A stretch of DNA of 64,000 bases from Pseudanabaena sp. ABRG5-3 (lineage in GTDB: Bacteria > Cyanobacteriota > Cyanobacteriia > Pseudanabaenales > Pseudanabaenaceae): NCBI RefSeq assembly GCF_003967015.1, contig NZ_AP017560.1, positions 2,232,001 to 2,296,000 of the forward strand, in the 5' to 3' direction. The notes beneath the pieces were generated by a model. That model made no database searches and was not told where the DNA came from. It was given only the letters and a program-made list of their open reading frames with translations. This document shows, piece after piece, positions 53,178-63,916 of the stretch. The position numbers were made by a program, and so were the translations under genes. Positions within the stretch are counted from its first letter, which is position 1; each line of letters opens with the position of its first letter.

Positions 53178-53819
53178 ATGACACTGCGTTTAGGCGATAC
53201 CGTACCCGATTTTACTCAAGACTCTACTGATGGCGTGATTAATTTTCATGAGTGGATCGGTGATAGCTGGGCAATTCTATTTTCGCACCCTAAAGATTTC
53301 ACCCCTGTTTGCACCACTGAGCTAGGAACCGTTGCGAAGCTCAAGCCAGAATTTGATAAGCGCAACATTAAGGCGATCGCTTTGAGTGTTGATGGTGTTG
53401 AATCTCACAAGGGATGGGTTGGCGATATTGAAGAAACCCAAAGCACTAAGCTTAACTACCCTATTCTTGCCGATGAAGACAAAAAAGTTTCTGAACTTTA
53501 TGGCATGATCCACCCTAACTCTTCCACAGGCAATACTTTGACTGTGCGATCGGTATTTATCATTGATTCCAATAAGAAGCTTCGCCTTACCTTGACCTAT
53601 CCTGCTAGCACAGGTCGTAACTTCGATGAAATTTTGCGCGTGATTGATTCACTGCAATTGACTGACAACTACAGCGTTGCGACACCTGCTAACTGGAAAG
53701 ATGGTGATGACTGTGTGATTGTGCCTTCAGTTTCTGATGAGGAAGCTAAGACTAAATTTCCTAAAGGTTTCAATCCTGTTAAGCCATACTTGCGTTTGAC
53801 TCCTCAGCCTAACAGATAA
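53178..53819 (+). CDS. 1-Cys peroxiredoxin (Prx6 subfamily)
   Basis: Reduces hydrogen peroxide and organic hydroperoxides in the cytoplasm. The 213-residue protein has the catalytic SHPKDFTPVCTTELG with peroxidatic C45. The C-terminal region (PANWKDGDDCVIVPSVSDEEAKTKFP) is typical of the Prx6 or 1-Cys group, which dimerises through it. It is a single-gene unit: a bidirectional terminator follows and a long hairpin precedes it. Confidence 0.93.
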   Translation: MTLRLGDTVPDFTQDSTDGVINFHEWIGDSWAILFSHPKDFTPVCTTELGTVAKLKPEFDKRNIKAIALSVDGVESHKGWVGDIEETQSTKLNYPILADEDKKVSELYGMIHPNSSTGNTLTVRSVFIIDSNKKLRLTLTYPASTGRNFDEILRVIDSLQLTDNYSVATPANWKDGDDCVIVPSVSDEEAKTKFPKGFNPVKPYLRLTPQPNR

Positions 53820-53834
53820 TTTAAAACTCACTAA

Positions 53835-53902
53835 AAACAAGGGGCTTAAGCCCCTTGTTTAGGTAAACAAAAAGGCTTGCTTAGCAAGCCTTTTTGTTTA
53901 CC
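53835..53902. terminator. Two consecutive palindromic terminators between convergent genes
   Basis: The first (53835-53860) is a perfect 26-bp palindrome with GGGGC/GCCCC and T-rich end. The second (53862-53902) has 20-nt arms around a single T and ends GCCTTTTTG. They separate the peroxiredoxin gene from the convergent NIL-domain gene, whose stop codon lies within the second. Confidence 0.82.
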
Positions 53903-54209
53903 AGCTTTCGTCTTCGACGGCTGTTTTATCCCAAATTTCTAAATCTAGCTCTTCTAGATAAATAATTCCACTTTGTATTTGTTGTGTTGTTCCAGTTAGT
54001 TCTAAGGTGAACCAGCCATCATCTTCTGGATTTTCTCCAAGAAGTGCAGCAATGATAGTCACAGTCAGCCCGTGTTCACAGGAGAGGCGAGAGATAATTG
54101 GCTCTCCGTAGCAACTTCTCGGTACGCGCATAGCTATACGTGTAGTCGTCCGTCGCTTTTCCTCTATATTTACGGTAGCTCTGGAATCGATGCATTCCGC
54201 CGCTAGCAT
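53898..54209 (-). CDS. NIL-domain protein
   Basis: A 103-residue protein, mostly a NIL-type ACT-like fold: RIAMRVPRSCYGEPIISRL, HGLTVTIIAALLG, EDDGWFTLELTGTTQQIQSGIIYLEELDLEIW. NIL domains are found at the C-terminus of methionine ABC transporter ATPases (MetN), where they sense substrate; free-standing versions are common in cyanobacteria and have no settled function. The first 25 residues are not conserved-looking, and a start near M27 (MRVPRS) would cut the first strand. Confidence 0.8.
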   Translation of the reverse strand: MLAAECIDSRATVNIEEKRRTTTRIAMRVPRSCYGEPIISRLSCEHGLTVTIIAALLGENPEDDGWFTLELTGTTQQIQSGIIYLEELDLEIWDKTAVEDESW

Positions 54210-54347
54210 TGAAGTTTCTCCAGTGCAAATGTCTTAATGTTTTGACATAACCATGATAGCTAAAGTTTTACGGAAATGAAAGTGATTTGAGTCACCAAAT
54301 CAATAAAGAGTATAAAGTTTTACTATCTGAATATTTAGATGATGCTT

Positions 54348-54393
54348 TAAAGCGGTTTTTAAATGAGTATGCACTCATTTGAAAACCGCTTTA
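54348..54393. repeat. Hairpin upstream of the alkyltransferase-like gene
   Basis: Arms 54348-54368 and 54373-54393 pair over 21 positions with one T-G, around a 4-nt loop. It lies 45 bp before the start at 54439, in the promoter or leader region between divergent genes. Confidence 0.7.
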
Positions 54394-54438
54394 TGCCCTT
54401 ATGGTATAAGGCGTTTAGCGACTGTATATTTGCTAATT

Positions 54439-54771
54439 ATGACCAAAGCAGCAACAAGTTACGATCGCATTTACGAAATTGTGCGTCAAATTCCACGAGG
54501 TTATGTGGCTACCTATGGACAGATTGCTGAGCTTGCCAATTTAGCGAGAAAAGCCCGTGTAGTCGGCTATGCACTCTATCGTGTAGATATGCAAGCTTTA
54601 GATGTGCCTTGGCAACGGGTAGTGAATGCCAAGGGAGAAATTTCACTTTCGCCTTTACGCTTTGGAACCGACTACTTACAGCGATCGCTTCTTGAGGCAG
54701 AAGGAATTATTTTCAGTCCCACAGGTAAAATCGATCTACGCAAATATTTATGGAAACCTGATTTAGGATAG
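54439..54771 (+). CDS. MGMT-family alkyltransferase-like protein (ATL)
   Basis: A 110-residue protein matching the DNA-binding domain of O6-methylguanine methyltransferases: YEIVRQIPRGYVATYGQIAELA, ARVVGYAL (arginine finger region) and the active-site position VPWQRVVNAKG. The usual PCHRV with its acceptor cysteine is replaced by PWQRV, so it cannot transfer the alkyl group to itself. It should bind alkylated guanines and recruit nucleotide-excision repair. The start at 54439 avoids reading through the hairpin at 54348-54393. Confidence 0.87.
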   Translation: MTKAATSYDRIYEIVRQIPRGYVATYGQIAELANLARKARVVGYALYRVDMQALDVPWQRVVNAKGEISLSPLRFGTDYLQRSLLEAEGIIFSPTGKIDLRKYLWKPDLG

Positions 54772-54809
54772 GTCGTGCGAGGTGCTGACCATCCCAATAC
54801 TAAATAACT

Positions 54810-55682
54810 ATGACAACTGCAACTTTACTTGTTTCTTGTCCAGATCAAAAAGGCTTAGTCGCAAAAATCTCGGACTGGGTGTTTTCCCACGGTGGCAATA
54901 TTCTCCATGCCGATCAACATTCTGATAGTACGGCGGGACTATTTTTAATGCGGGTTGAATGGGAATTAGATAGCTTTGATTTGGCGCGAGAAGAGATTGC
55001 ACCGACCTTTGAAAAATTGGCGATCGATATCCATGCGAAATGGAATATTCATTTTTCGGACTATGTGCGCCGTATTGCTATTTTTGTCTCGAAGCAGGAT
55101 CACTGTTTGTATGATTTGATCCTGCGGCAGCGATCGCATGAACTTGATGCCGTGATCCCCGTTGTTATTAGTAACCATCCTGATTTAGAAAAGGTCGCGC
55201 ATAACTTTGGGATTAATTATCATCACCTTGCGATCAATCCTGAAAATAAGTTGGAGCAAGAGAAAAAACAATTAGATTTGTTGAAGCAATACAAAATTGA
55301 TTTGGTGGTTCTGGCGAAATATATGCAGGTGCTTAGCCCAGATTTTCTGTCGAAGTTTTCGCAAGTAATTAATATCCACCATTCATTTTTGCCTGCCTTT
55401 GCGGGAGCCAATCCCTATCAAAGAGCCTATAAGCGTGGGGTAAAGATTATTGGGGCAACGGCTCATTATGTAACCGATGAACTCGATGAGGGCCCAATTA
55501 TTGAACAGGATGTGATTCGGGTGTCCCATCGCGATTCAGTTACCGATCTGATTCGTAAAGGTAAAGACTTAGAGCGAATTGTTTTGGCTAGGGCTGTAAG
55601 ACAGCATTTACAAAACCGAGTCTTGGTTTATGGTCAATCTGCTAGCTCAGGTTTGGGTCTGAGGACTGTAGTATTTGATTAG
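54810..55682 (+). CDS. purU: Formyltetrahydrofolate deformylase
   Basis: Hydrolyses 10-formyl-THF to formate and THF, balancing one-carbon pools. The 290-residue protein has an N-terminal ACT domain (TATLLVSCPDQKGLVAKIS...). The formyltransferase fold carries PVVISNHPDLE, INIHHSFLPAFAGANPYQRA with the catalytic histidine, and DELDEGPIIEQDV with the catalytic aspartate. Length and motifs are standard. It follows the ATL gene by 38 bp, perhaps in the same transcript. Confidence 0.93.
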   Translation: MTTATLLVSCPDQKGLVAKISDWVFSHGGNILHADQHSDSTAGLFLMRVEWELDSFDLAREEIAPTFEKLAIDIHAKWNIHFSDYVRRIAIFVSKQDHCLYDLILRQRSHELDAVIPVVISNHPDLEKVAHNFGINYHHLAINPENKLEQEKKQLDLLKQYKIDLVVLAKYMQVLSPDFLSKFSQVINIHHSFLPAFAGANPYQRAYKRGVKIIGATAHYVTDELDEGPIIEQDVIRVSHRDSVTDLIRKGKDLERIVLARAVRQHLQNRVLVYGQSASSGLGLRTVVFD

Positions 55683-55816
55683 TGTTTGATGAGGCGAAAA
55701 TCCCAAAAGCTGAAAACTGAATGTGATTGGCAACACATTTAATCTGCATAGTTGATGCTTTTAGGTTATGTTAATAACATTACAAATTTTAACAATTTTT
55801 ATTCAAGGTTTTAAAA

Positions 55817-56158
55817 ATGACAGCAAGAATACAGTTAGCGATCGGCATTGATGAAGAAGCTTCCGATGTGAAAATCACGCGGTCTAAGGATGGAGATACC
55901 AGTGTTGCTGTGTTTTTCTTTGAGTCGCCTAACTGTATGACTGGCCCAAATGCGGCTACTAACGAGATTTTGGGAATGTATATGATTGATGAAGAGGGTG
56001 AGATTATCACCCGCAATGTCAATGCTAAATTTATCAATGGTAAATCAGCAGGGATTGAGGCGATTCATAAAATTAATGGACAATACGAATGGGAACGCTT
56101 TTTGAGGTTTATGAATCGCTACGCTGAAGCAAATGGCATGAGTCTTAATAAAGCTTAA
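55817..56158 (+). CDS. psb28: Photosystem II assembly protein Psb28
   Basis: A 113-residue soluble protein: ARIQLAIGIDEEASDVKITRSKDG at the N-terminus, ATFFFE-like AVFFFESP, GMYMIDEEGEI and WERFLRFMNRYAEANG. This is the complete Psb28 pattern. Psb28 binds the cytoplasmic side of CP47 in photosystem II assembly intermediates and is restricted to oxygenic phototrophs, which fixes the organism as a cyanobacterium. Confidence 0.95.
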   Translation: MTARIQLAIGIDEEASDVKITRSKDGDTSVAVFFFESPNCMTGPNAATNEILGMYMIDEEGEIITRNVNAKFINGKSAGIEAIHKINGQYEWERFLRFMNRYAEANGMSLNKA

Positions 56159-56200
56159 AAAGCCTAGTAAGTATCTGGTCATAATTAAAAAAATAAAACC

Positions 56201-56239
56201 AAAACCTGTAGCGCACGCACAGCGTGCGCTACAGGTTTT
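56201..56239 (+). terminator. Hairpin after psb28
   Basis: An 18-bp perfect stem (56201-56218 with 56222-56239) with an ACA loop is followed by a C and TTGATT. It is about 40 bp after the psb28 stop and is the probable terminator. Confidence 0.75.
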
Positions 56240-56283
56240 CTTGATTGCAACCAGCTATTTACCAAATTAATTGAAAATTTTGC

Positions 56284-56315
56284 AAACCCCAGTTTTCTAT
56301 AGAAAACTGGGGTTT
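56284..56315. repeat. 32-bp perfect palindrome upstream of mutS
   Basis: Arms 56284-56299 and 56300-56315 are exact reverse complements with no spacer. With the preceding hairpin it fills most of the 311-bp psb28-mutS gap; the remaining part before mutS shows no other feature. Confidence 0.8.
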
Positions 56316-56469
56316 GTTTTGATGGCAATTTACGATCGCTTTCAGGATTTTTAGAGATGCGCGATCGCACAAGCAACATAAAGCACCAAGATAGGAGTAG
56401 ACACAATTCGTTAAAGACAGTGTGGCGTTTACAATGGGTTTTACCATGTTGTTTTATGTCTGAAATTTA

Positions 56470-59178
56470 ATGGCTGAATTAGTTCTGTCCTCGGCTCATA
56501 TTAATCGCGCTGCCCTCACACCCATGATGCAGCACTATATCGAAATGAAGGAGCAGTATCCCCATGCGGTGATGCTGTATCGATTAGGCGATTTTTTTGA
56601 GGCATTTTTTGAGGATGCAGAGCTGATTGCGCGGGAATTAGAACTAGTCCTGACGGGGCGCGATGGTGGTAAAGCAATTGGTCGGATTGCGATGGCAGGA
56701 ATTCCCCACCATGCCCTCGATCGCTATGCCAATCAGTTAGTCGAAAAAGGCTACTCGATCGCTGTTTGCGATCAAATGGAATCGGCAGCAGAGGCACAGG
56801 GACTAGTCCGCCGCGAAGTCACGCGAGTAATTACCCCCGGAACCGTGATCGAAGAGGGGATGCTGGCGGCGAAGAAAAATAATTTTTTGGCAGCGATCGC
56901 TAATGGTGGCGATAACTGGGGCTTAGCCTATAGCGATATTTCCACAGGTGAATTTGCGGTCACACAGCTAAGTAGCACCGAGCATTTAATTCAAGAACTC
57001 TTACGATTGCAACCTGCGGAAGTTCTCATTCCCATTGATGTGCCGAATCCGCAATTGTTTCGTGGCTCTAAAGCCGAAAAAGCCGCCGATTTTTGGGAAG
57101 GCATCGGACAGAAAAAACAATCTTCACTGCCTGAGCCTTACAACGCTTTGCCTGAGAGCTTTTGCTATACGCCGCGATCGCAATCCTCTTTTGCTTTAGC
57201 CGAAGCCAAACAACGGATTCTCGATACATTTCGGGTGCGATCGCTAGAGGGATTTGGCTGTCAGTCTTTGCCCTTAGCCATCCGCGCCGCAGGGGGGATT
57301 TTAGAATATTTAGAATCCACGCAAAAAAGCGTAAAGATGCCCTTGCAAGGGATTTCTACCTATGCGATCGCCGATTATTTGATTCTCGATAACCAAACGC
57401 GCCGCAATTTAGAAATTACCCAAACCGTGCGGGATGGGACTTTCTATAGTTCGCTTCTTTGGGCTTTAGATAAAACAACGACAGGCATGGGTAGTCGGGC
57501 TTTGAGGCGTTGGCTATTGCAACCTCTCAAGGATATTGCCGCGATTAACGAACGTCTTGATACGATTTCGGAATTATATAAACAACATTCTCTCCGTAAG
57601 AATCTCAGAAGTTGTTTGAGTCAAATTTACGATATTGAAAGGCTATGCAGTCGCATTGGTGCAGGCACGGCAAATGGACGTGATCTCATCGCTGTAGCCG
57701 TATCCTTAGATCGAATGCGTGATGTTGCCGATGTTGTCGCCAATTCCAATTCCCGCTATTTAAAGGCTCTGCAATCCGTACCATCGGAACTGCTGCAATT
57801 GGGCGCACAGTTGCAAAAAACGCTAGTGGAAGAACCGCCGATTTATATTACGGAAGGAAATATTATTCGGTCGGGAGTGAATGAGCAGTTAGATCATTTG
57901 CGCCAACAGAGTCGTGATGATGTAGAATGGTTGGCAGCCTTTGAGAAACAGGAAAAAGAACGGACGGGTATTAATACGCTAAAAGTTGGCTTTAACAAGG
58001 CTTTTGGCTATTACATCAGTATCTCGCGGGGCAAGAGCGATCAAGCTCCCGCTGACTATATCCGCAAGCAAACTCTGACTAATGAAGAGCGTTATATTAC
58101 TCCTGAACTAAAGGAACGGGAAACGCGGATTCTCAATGCAGATAATGAATTGAAGCAATTGGAATATGATATTTTTGTGGAATTGCGATCGCTTGCCGCC
58201 AAACATATCGAACCGATGCGAACTCTGGCGACAGCCCTCGCCGCCGCCGATGTGCTATGTAGCCTCGCCGAAGTTGCTGTCACCTATAACTATTGCCGGC
58301 CTGAATTAAAGAGCGATCGCTCAATCTCTATCCAAAACGGTCGTCATCCTGTCGTTGAGCAGTCCCTACCCGCAGGCTTTTTCGTTCCCAATTCCACCTA
58401 TCTCGGTCATGAACAACAATCACCCGATCGCCCCGATCTAATTGTGCTAACTGGCCCCAATATGAGTGGCAAAAGTATCTATTTGCGCCAAGTGGGACTG
58501 ATTCAATTAATGGCGCAGGTAGGTAGCTTTGTCCCTGCGGAGGCGGCAACTTTGGGAATATGCGATCGCATTTTTACCCGTGTTGGTGCGGTCGATGACC
58601 TTGCCACAGGACAATCCACATTTATGGTGGAAATGAATGAAACTGCGAATATTCTCAACCATGCTAAAGAGAATTCCCTAGTACTGCTCGATGAAATTGG
58701 GCGCGGTACTTCTACCTTTGATGGTATGGCGATCGCATGGTCAGTTGCTGAATATATTGCCAATAAAATCAAGGCTAGGGGCATATTCGCCACCCATTAT
58801 CACGAACTAAACGAACTTGCCAGTCTCCTCCCTAATGTGGCGAATTTTCAAGTCACAGTTAAGGAATTGGAAGATGAAATTATTTTCCTGCACCAAGTTC
58901 AAGAGGGCGGCGCAGATCGCTCCTATGGTATCGAGGTGGGGCGCTTGGCTGGTTTACCACCCAGTGTGATTAGTCGCGCTAAACAGGTATTAGAACAAAT
59001 CGCTAAAAACAGCCATATTGCCACAGGCTTGCGATCGGGCGGTTCTGAGAAAATAACAAATAAATCTGGTGACAAATCCTCCAAGGTATCATCAAAACCC
59101 AAGAGAGATTTAACTCAAGAATCCCAAATGACCATTGATGGTTTACTTACCGCCAAAGATGGATTCAAAAAAATCTGA
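56470..59178 (+). CDS. mutS: DNA mismatch repair protein MutS
   Basis: A 902-residue MutS. The mismatch-contact motif is GDFFEAF (residues 40-46, F-x-E type). Later motifs are Walker [10 protein letters not shown] (about 663-671), a [17 protein letters not shown] segment, Walker [15 protein letters not shown] and ATHYHEL. The C-terminal tail (about 855-902) is low-complexity and charged. It recognises mismatches and starts strand repair with MutL. Its last 36 bp overlap the 3' end of the convergent EAL-domain gene. Confidence 0.97.
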   Translation: MAELVLSSAHINRAALTPMMQHYIEMKEQYPHAVMLYRLGDFFEAFFEDAELIARELELVLTGRDGGKAIGRIAMAGIPHHALDRYANQLVEKGYSIAVCDQMESAAEAQGLVRREVTRVITPGTVIEEGMLAAKKNNFLAAIANGGDNWGLAYSDISTGEFAVTQLSSTEHLIQELLRLQPAEVLIPIDVPNPQLFRGSKAEKAADFWEGIGQKKQSSLPEPYNALPESFCYTPRSQSSFALAEAKQRILDTFRVRSLEGFGCQSLPLAIRAAGGILEYLESTQKSVKMPLQGISTYAIADYLILDNQTRRNLEITQTVRDGTFYSSLLWALDKTTTGMGSRALRRWLLQPLKDIAAINERLDTISELYKQHSLRKNLRSCLSQIYDIERLCSRIGAGTANGRDLIAVAVSLDRMRDVADVVANSNSRYLKALQSVPSELLQLGAQLQKTLVEEPPIYITEGNIIRSGVNEQLDHLRQQSRDDVEWLAAFEKQEKERTGINTLKVGFNKAFGYYISISRGKSDQAPADYIRKQTLTNEERYITPELKERETRILNADNELKQLEYDIFVELRSLAAKHIEPMRTLATALAAADVLCSLAEVAVTYNYCRPELKSDRSISIQNGRHPVVEQSLPAGFFVPNSTYLGHEQQSPDRPDLIVLTGPNMSGKSIYLRQVGLIQLMAQVGSFVPAEAATLGICDRIFTRVGAVDDLATGQSTFMVEMNETANILNHAKENSLVLLDEIGRGTSTFDGMAIAWSVAEYIANKIKARGIFATHYHELNELASLLPNVANFQVTVKELEDEIIFLHQVQEGGADRSYGIEVGRLAGLPPSVISRAKQVLEQIAKNSHIATGLRSGGSEKITNKSGDKSSKVSSKPKRDLTQESQMTIDGLLTAKDGFKKI

Positions 59179-60072
59179 AAGTACTTCCCACGCATGACGA
59201 TCTTTAAAAAGGTCAATCCCCATCAAACTTTTGAAAATATATAACAAAATCAGAATCGCGATCGCACTAGCAACAATTCTAGAGATCAGCAAGCTAATCA
59301 ATCCAAAAGTTTTGGGATTGTCTTGGGGTTGACTGAGGGAATATCCCTGCACCCCTTTTACTCCTAGCTCACTAGCAAATTTCAAAGAGTACTTATCATC
59401 AATACCTTTGACAATGCACTGTTTTTGAAATACTTTGCTGGTGTAAGAGATTGCGATCGCTATTTGCTTCTGAGATGGAGATAAAGACTTTCGGGCAAAG
59501 CTGCGATCTAGCTTAATCATCGAGATTGGTAGCTCTTGGAGTTGTAATAAGGAAAAATATTTGCCAGTAAAGTCATCAATTACAATCGAACAGCCAATCA
59601 TTTTCAGTTCTGTGATCAATGCGATCGCCTGTGGTTGCATTTGGCACAGCATTTCTTCTGCAATTTCAAAACTGATGCGTTTTGCCAATACATTATATTG
59701 ACTGAGCCATTTATGGAGTTGCTCAGGAAATTTGTGATCTGTAAAAATCTCGTTGGACAGATTGATCGAAACTTTGACTTTAGGTTGCTGCATCAAGACT
59801 TCAATGGACTTTTCCACAACAATGCGATCCAATTGACAGAGCAACTGCGTATTTTGGAGAGCTAGTAACAATTCCTGCGGCTGTCTCAAATTCCCCTGTA
59901 TATCTCGCCAACGGACTAGCACCTCATTGTGCAGCACATTGCCTGTTGCCAATTCATAAACAGGCTGAAACCACAACTCAAACTTATCTGCCTCTAAACG
60001 AATCTCTGGAAAATCTTCCTCTATTTGAAGATCAATGTGGGCAGTGGCAAGGGGATCAAATTCGGTTTCCAT
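59143..60072 (-). CDS. Degenerate EAL-domain protein with C-terminal membrane helix
   Basis: A 309-residue protein: an EAL-type domain (about 30-250), then a single hydrophobic segment ([18 protein letters not shown], about 272-289). The signature is NEVLVRW instead of EALLRW. Several catalytic positions remain (VSINLS asparagine, [18 protein letters not shown] lysine, QGY glutamine), but the AEGVE segment reads VKGID, losing its glutamate. It may bind c-di-GMP without hydrolysing it, or do neither. It overlaps the upstream ligase-like gene by 17 bp, so the two are coupled. Confidence 0.78.
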   Translation of the reverse strand: METEFDPLATAHIDLQIEEDFPEIRLEADKFELWFQPVYELATGNVLHNEVLVRWRDIQGNLRQPQELLLALQNTQLLCQLDRIVVEKSIEVLMQQPKVKVSINLSNEIFTDHKFPEQLHKWLSQYNVLAKRISFEIAEEMLCQMQPQAIALITELKMIGCSIVIDDFTGKYFSLLQLQELPISMIKLDRSFARKSLSPSQKQIAIAISYTSKVFQKQCIVKGIDDKYSLKFASELGVKGVQGYSLSQPQDNPKTFGLISLLISRIVASAIAILILLYIFKSLMGIDLFKDRHAWEVLSDFFESIFGGK

Positions 60073-61348
60073 TATCTTTTGCGGTTGTGGTTAGTCCAGC
60101 TAGTCCATACATAGCGCCAAGCAAAGACCACAACAGCATACTAATACGTGGTTCATAAAATACTAAGTCTAACCACCCCGATAGTAAACATGCGGTAATG
60201 CTGATCGCTGCTATGACCATTGTGCCTTCAGTAGCTTGAGCAAGCTTGGATTTAAGAGATTTCCAAATTGTCCAGATCATAATGCTGATAAATCCTAACA
60301 GTGCAGGGATTCCAGAACCAACAGCGATCGCTAAGAACAAATTATGCTCATGGGGCAAACCATGCAAATCATAGTTCATCGATTTGGCAACAAGGGGAAA
60401 ATTGCGTAAACCCCAACCTTGAATCGGATGTTGCGAAATCAGCGAGAGCGCAAATTGCCAAGCATTTAAGCGATTAGCAGTGGAAGCATAGTCGCCTAAT
60501 TTGGGATCGACAGTGCTAGCAAGGCGATTCACAAATCCTTCTGGTAATAGCGATCGCAATGCTTCCCCTCCTAACCCAAATTTCTGCCCAAATACAGCCC
60601 ATGCAATTATTAACATCCCAAATCCAAACCCTGCCACAAGTTTCCATTGACGGTAGTACAAAGCAATGACGACAAACTCTAAAATTGCTAATACCCAAGC
60701 ATTTCGAGAACCTGTAAGAATGAGTACACAGATTCCCAAAGCAAGCGCAATTATGGCAATCCAAAGTTGGGATTTAGAAATGCTTTTAACTTTTCCAAGG
60801 GCAAAATGAAATGCGATCGGAATAAGAGTTAATAAGTAAACTGCGGTTTCATTAAAATGTCCAAAGAATGACTGAATGCGGCGATCGGGACTAAAGCCCA
60901 TCGGGATTGGATAACTCTCAAAAATCACCTTGGGAAAGATCCATTCAGGACGATTAATAATTGCTTGCAAAATTCCAAACCCACTCACAAAAATAGAACT
61001 AAGGACTAATAACCACAAGAAGTGGATGAATTGGGAAGGGGTGCGAATAATGTAGCTAGTAATGGCAGCTAAGAGAAAATAGGGTAGAAAATTAGCTAAT
61101 CCACCTGCGGCAATACCAACATCAAAAGCGGTAATTGTCGTCAAGAGCATCCAGACTGACAAACTTAAATAGGCAATGCTAATTGGTGTGGCGATCGCTT
61201 TCCAGCCACGACGAAACAAGACAAACAATGCTAACAATGATGTGAAAAATGGCAAAAATACATTACTGATTGGCAGCAAAATCGCCATACTTTGTAACCA
61301 TTTCCACTCCAACTGTATTTCCTGATCTTCAGTCGGTTTCCAAAACAT
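60056..61348 (-). CDS. O-antigen ligase/polymerase-family (WaaL/IctB-like) membrane protein
   Basis: A 430-residue polytopic protein of about eleven to twelve helices. It carries a Wzy_C/O-antigen-ligase signature: GSRNAWVLA in a helix, then a large loop with STANRLNAWQFALSLISQHPIQGWGLRNF and PHEHNLFLAIAVGSGIPALLG. Members ligate O-antigen to lipid A or polymerise glycans; the cyanobacterial IctB proteins of this family were once linked to bicarbonate. It is not in the main polysaccharide locus but could complete its product. Confidence 0.78.
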   Translation of the reverse strand: MFWKPTEDQEIQLEWKWLQSMAILLPISNVFLPFFTSLLALFVLFRRGWKAIATPISIAYLSLSVWMLLTTITAFDVGIAAGGLANFLPYFLLAAITSYIIRTPSQFIHFLWLLVLSSIFVSGFGILQAIINRPEWIFPKVIFESYPIPMGFSPDRRIQSFFGHFNETAVYLLTLIPIAFHFALGKVKSISKSQLWIAIIALALGICVLILTGSRNAWVLAILEFVVIALYYRQWKLVAGFGFGMLIIAWAVFGQKFGLGGEALRSLLPEGFVNRLASTVDPKLGDYASTANRLNAWQFALSLISQHPIQGWGLRNFPLVAKSMNYDLHGLPHEHNLFLAIAVGSGIPALLGFISIMIWTIWKSLKSKLAQATEGTMVIAAISITACLLSGWLDLVFYEPRISMLLWSLLGAMYGLAGLTTTAKDNGNRI

Positions 61349-61374
61349 CTATTAACCCCACACCTTTATGACAT

Positions 61375-61427
61375 AAAACTCCAAAGAGAGTTGCGGCGCA
61401 AAATGCCGCAACTCTCTTTGGAGTTTT
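61375..61427. repeat. 53-bp hairpin, homologous to the one at 52960
   Basis: Perfect 23-bp arms (61375-61397 and 61405-61427) enclose a 7-nt loop. It shares with the 52960 copy the leading GACATAAAAC, the GCGGC core and the trailing TTTTGATT, but several arm positions differ and are compensated in the other arm. Confidence 0.85.
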
Positions 61428-61488
61428 GATTTTTTCTTAGTTCTATACGCACAATGCAGACCTACTTAGTCATAAAATATTAACTCCA

Positions 61489-61525
61489 AAAAGTAAAGGG
61501 AGCGCTATGCGCTCCCTTTACTTTT
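61489..61525 (-). terminator. groEL terminator hairpin
   Basis: A 17-bp perfect stem (61489-61505 with 61509-61525) and a TAT loop begin 14 bp beyond the groEL stop codon. Reading in the gene's direction it ends in a T-run, so it is a good intrinsic terminator. Confidence 0.85.
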
Positions 61526-61539
61526 ACAAAGATTGATGA

Positions 61540-63334
<1,795 letters not shown>

Positions 63335-63335
<1 letters not shown>

Positions 63336-63646
63336 TATGAAACGATCGCTAAAATATCTTTTTCGGCTAGCAAGACATACTCATCGGAGCCGAGCTTAAT
63401 GTCAGTGCCAGCATATTTGGAGTAAAGAACTTTGTCTCCAACTTTAACTTCGAGGGCTTGGCGAACACCTTTGTCATCAAGTTTGCCAGGACCTACTGCG
63501 GCGATTTCGCCAACTTGGGGCTTTTCTTTTGCGGTCTCAGGTAGGAAAATACCACCTGCGGTTTTTTCTTCTTTAGCGCTTACTTTGATAAATACGCGAT
63601 CGGCTAAAGGTTTTACAGTTGTTACGTTTAATGTCGTTGTTGCCAT
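63335..63646 (-). CDS. groS: Co-chaperonin GroES (10 kDa)
   Basis: The 103-residue GroES has [12 protein letters not shown], the mobile loop [28 protein letters not shown] and [16 protein letters not shown]. It caps the GroEL ring. It is the first gene of the operon, with the CIRCE operator about 50 bp upstream of its start. Confidence 0.97.
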
Positions 63647-63694
63647 AGGTATTCACTCATTGGACTAGCATTTTGAGGCTTTGTCTAGAGTGGT

Positions 63695-63721
63695 TTAGCA
63701 CTCTAGGTGACTGAGTGCTAA
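63695..63721 (-). promoter_or_regulatory. CIRCE operator (HrcA binding site)
   Basis: An exact TTAGCACTC-N9-GAGTGCTAA palindrome lies between the groES promoter region and its start codon. It is the established HrcA repressor site for heat-shock control. Confidence 0.97.
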
Positions 63722-63747
63722 TTTAACCGAAAGGGTTGCAATGTCTA
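63720..63747 (-). promoter_or_regulatory. Probable groESL promoter
   Basis: Read on the minus strand, TAGACA (63742-63747) and TAAATT (63720-63725) stand 16 bp apart as -35-like and -10-like elements. They lie just upstream of and touching the CIRCE operator, so repressor binding would block transcription. Confidence 0.5.
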
Positions 63748-63749
63748 TA

Positions 63750-63765
63750 GTGTGGTTTACCGAAC
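63750..63765 (-). promoter_or_regulatory. K-box (light-related regulatory element of cyanobacterial groESL)
   Basis: The minus strand reads GTTCGGTAAACCACAC, an exact fit to the published K-box consensus GTTCGG-NNAN-CCNNAC. It lies just upstream of the putative -35 element, as in other cyanobacterial groESL operons. Confidence 0.85.
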
Positions 63766-63803
63766 TGAAGGTAGACAAGTTAACAAAGCTAGGCTTTATA
63801 GCT

Positions 63804-63834
63804 GAGAATGGCGGCGCGAAGCGCCGCCATTCTC
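63804..63834. repeat. Hairpin with the GGCGGCGC-GAA-GCGCCGCC core
   Basis: Arms 63804-63817 and 63821-63834 pair perfectly around GAA. The core is identical to the 52960 copy, and TTTTGATT follows at 63843-63850. It lies upstream of the groES promoter in a stretch with no gene. Confidence 0.8.
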
Positions 63835-63867
63835 TTCTTGGATTTTGATTGTGTTCAAACCCGAACC

Positions 63868-63916
63868 AAGAAAAATTTTAAAAGCTTTGCTTCGCAAGGC
63901 TTTTAAAATTTTTCTT
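63868..63916. repeat. 49-bp hairpin, 23-bp stem with TTC loop
   Basis: Arms 63868-63890 and 63894-63916 pair with one T-G. It follows the previous hairpin closely; no gene is seen from here to the window end at 64000. Confidence 0.75.
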
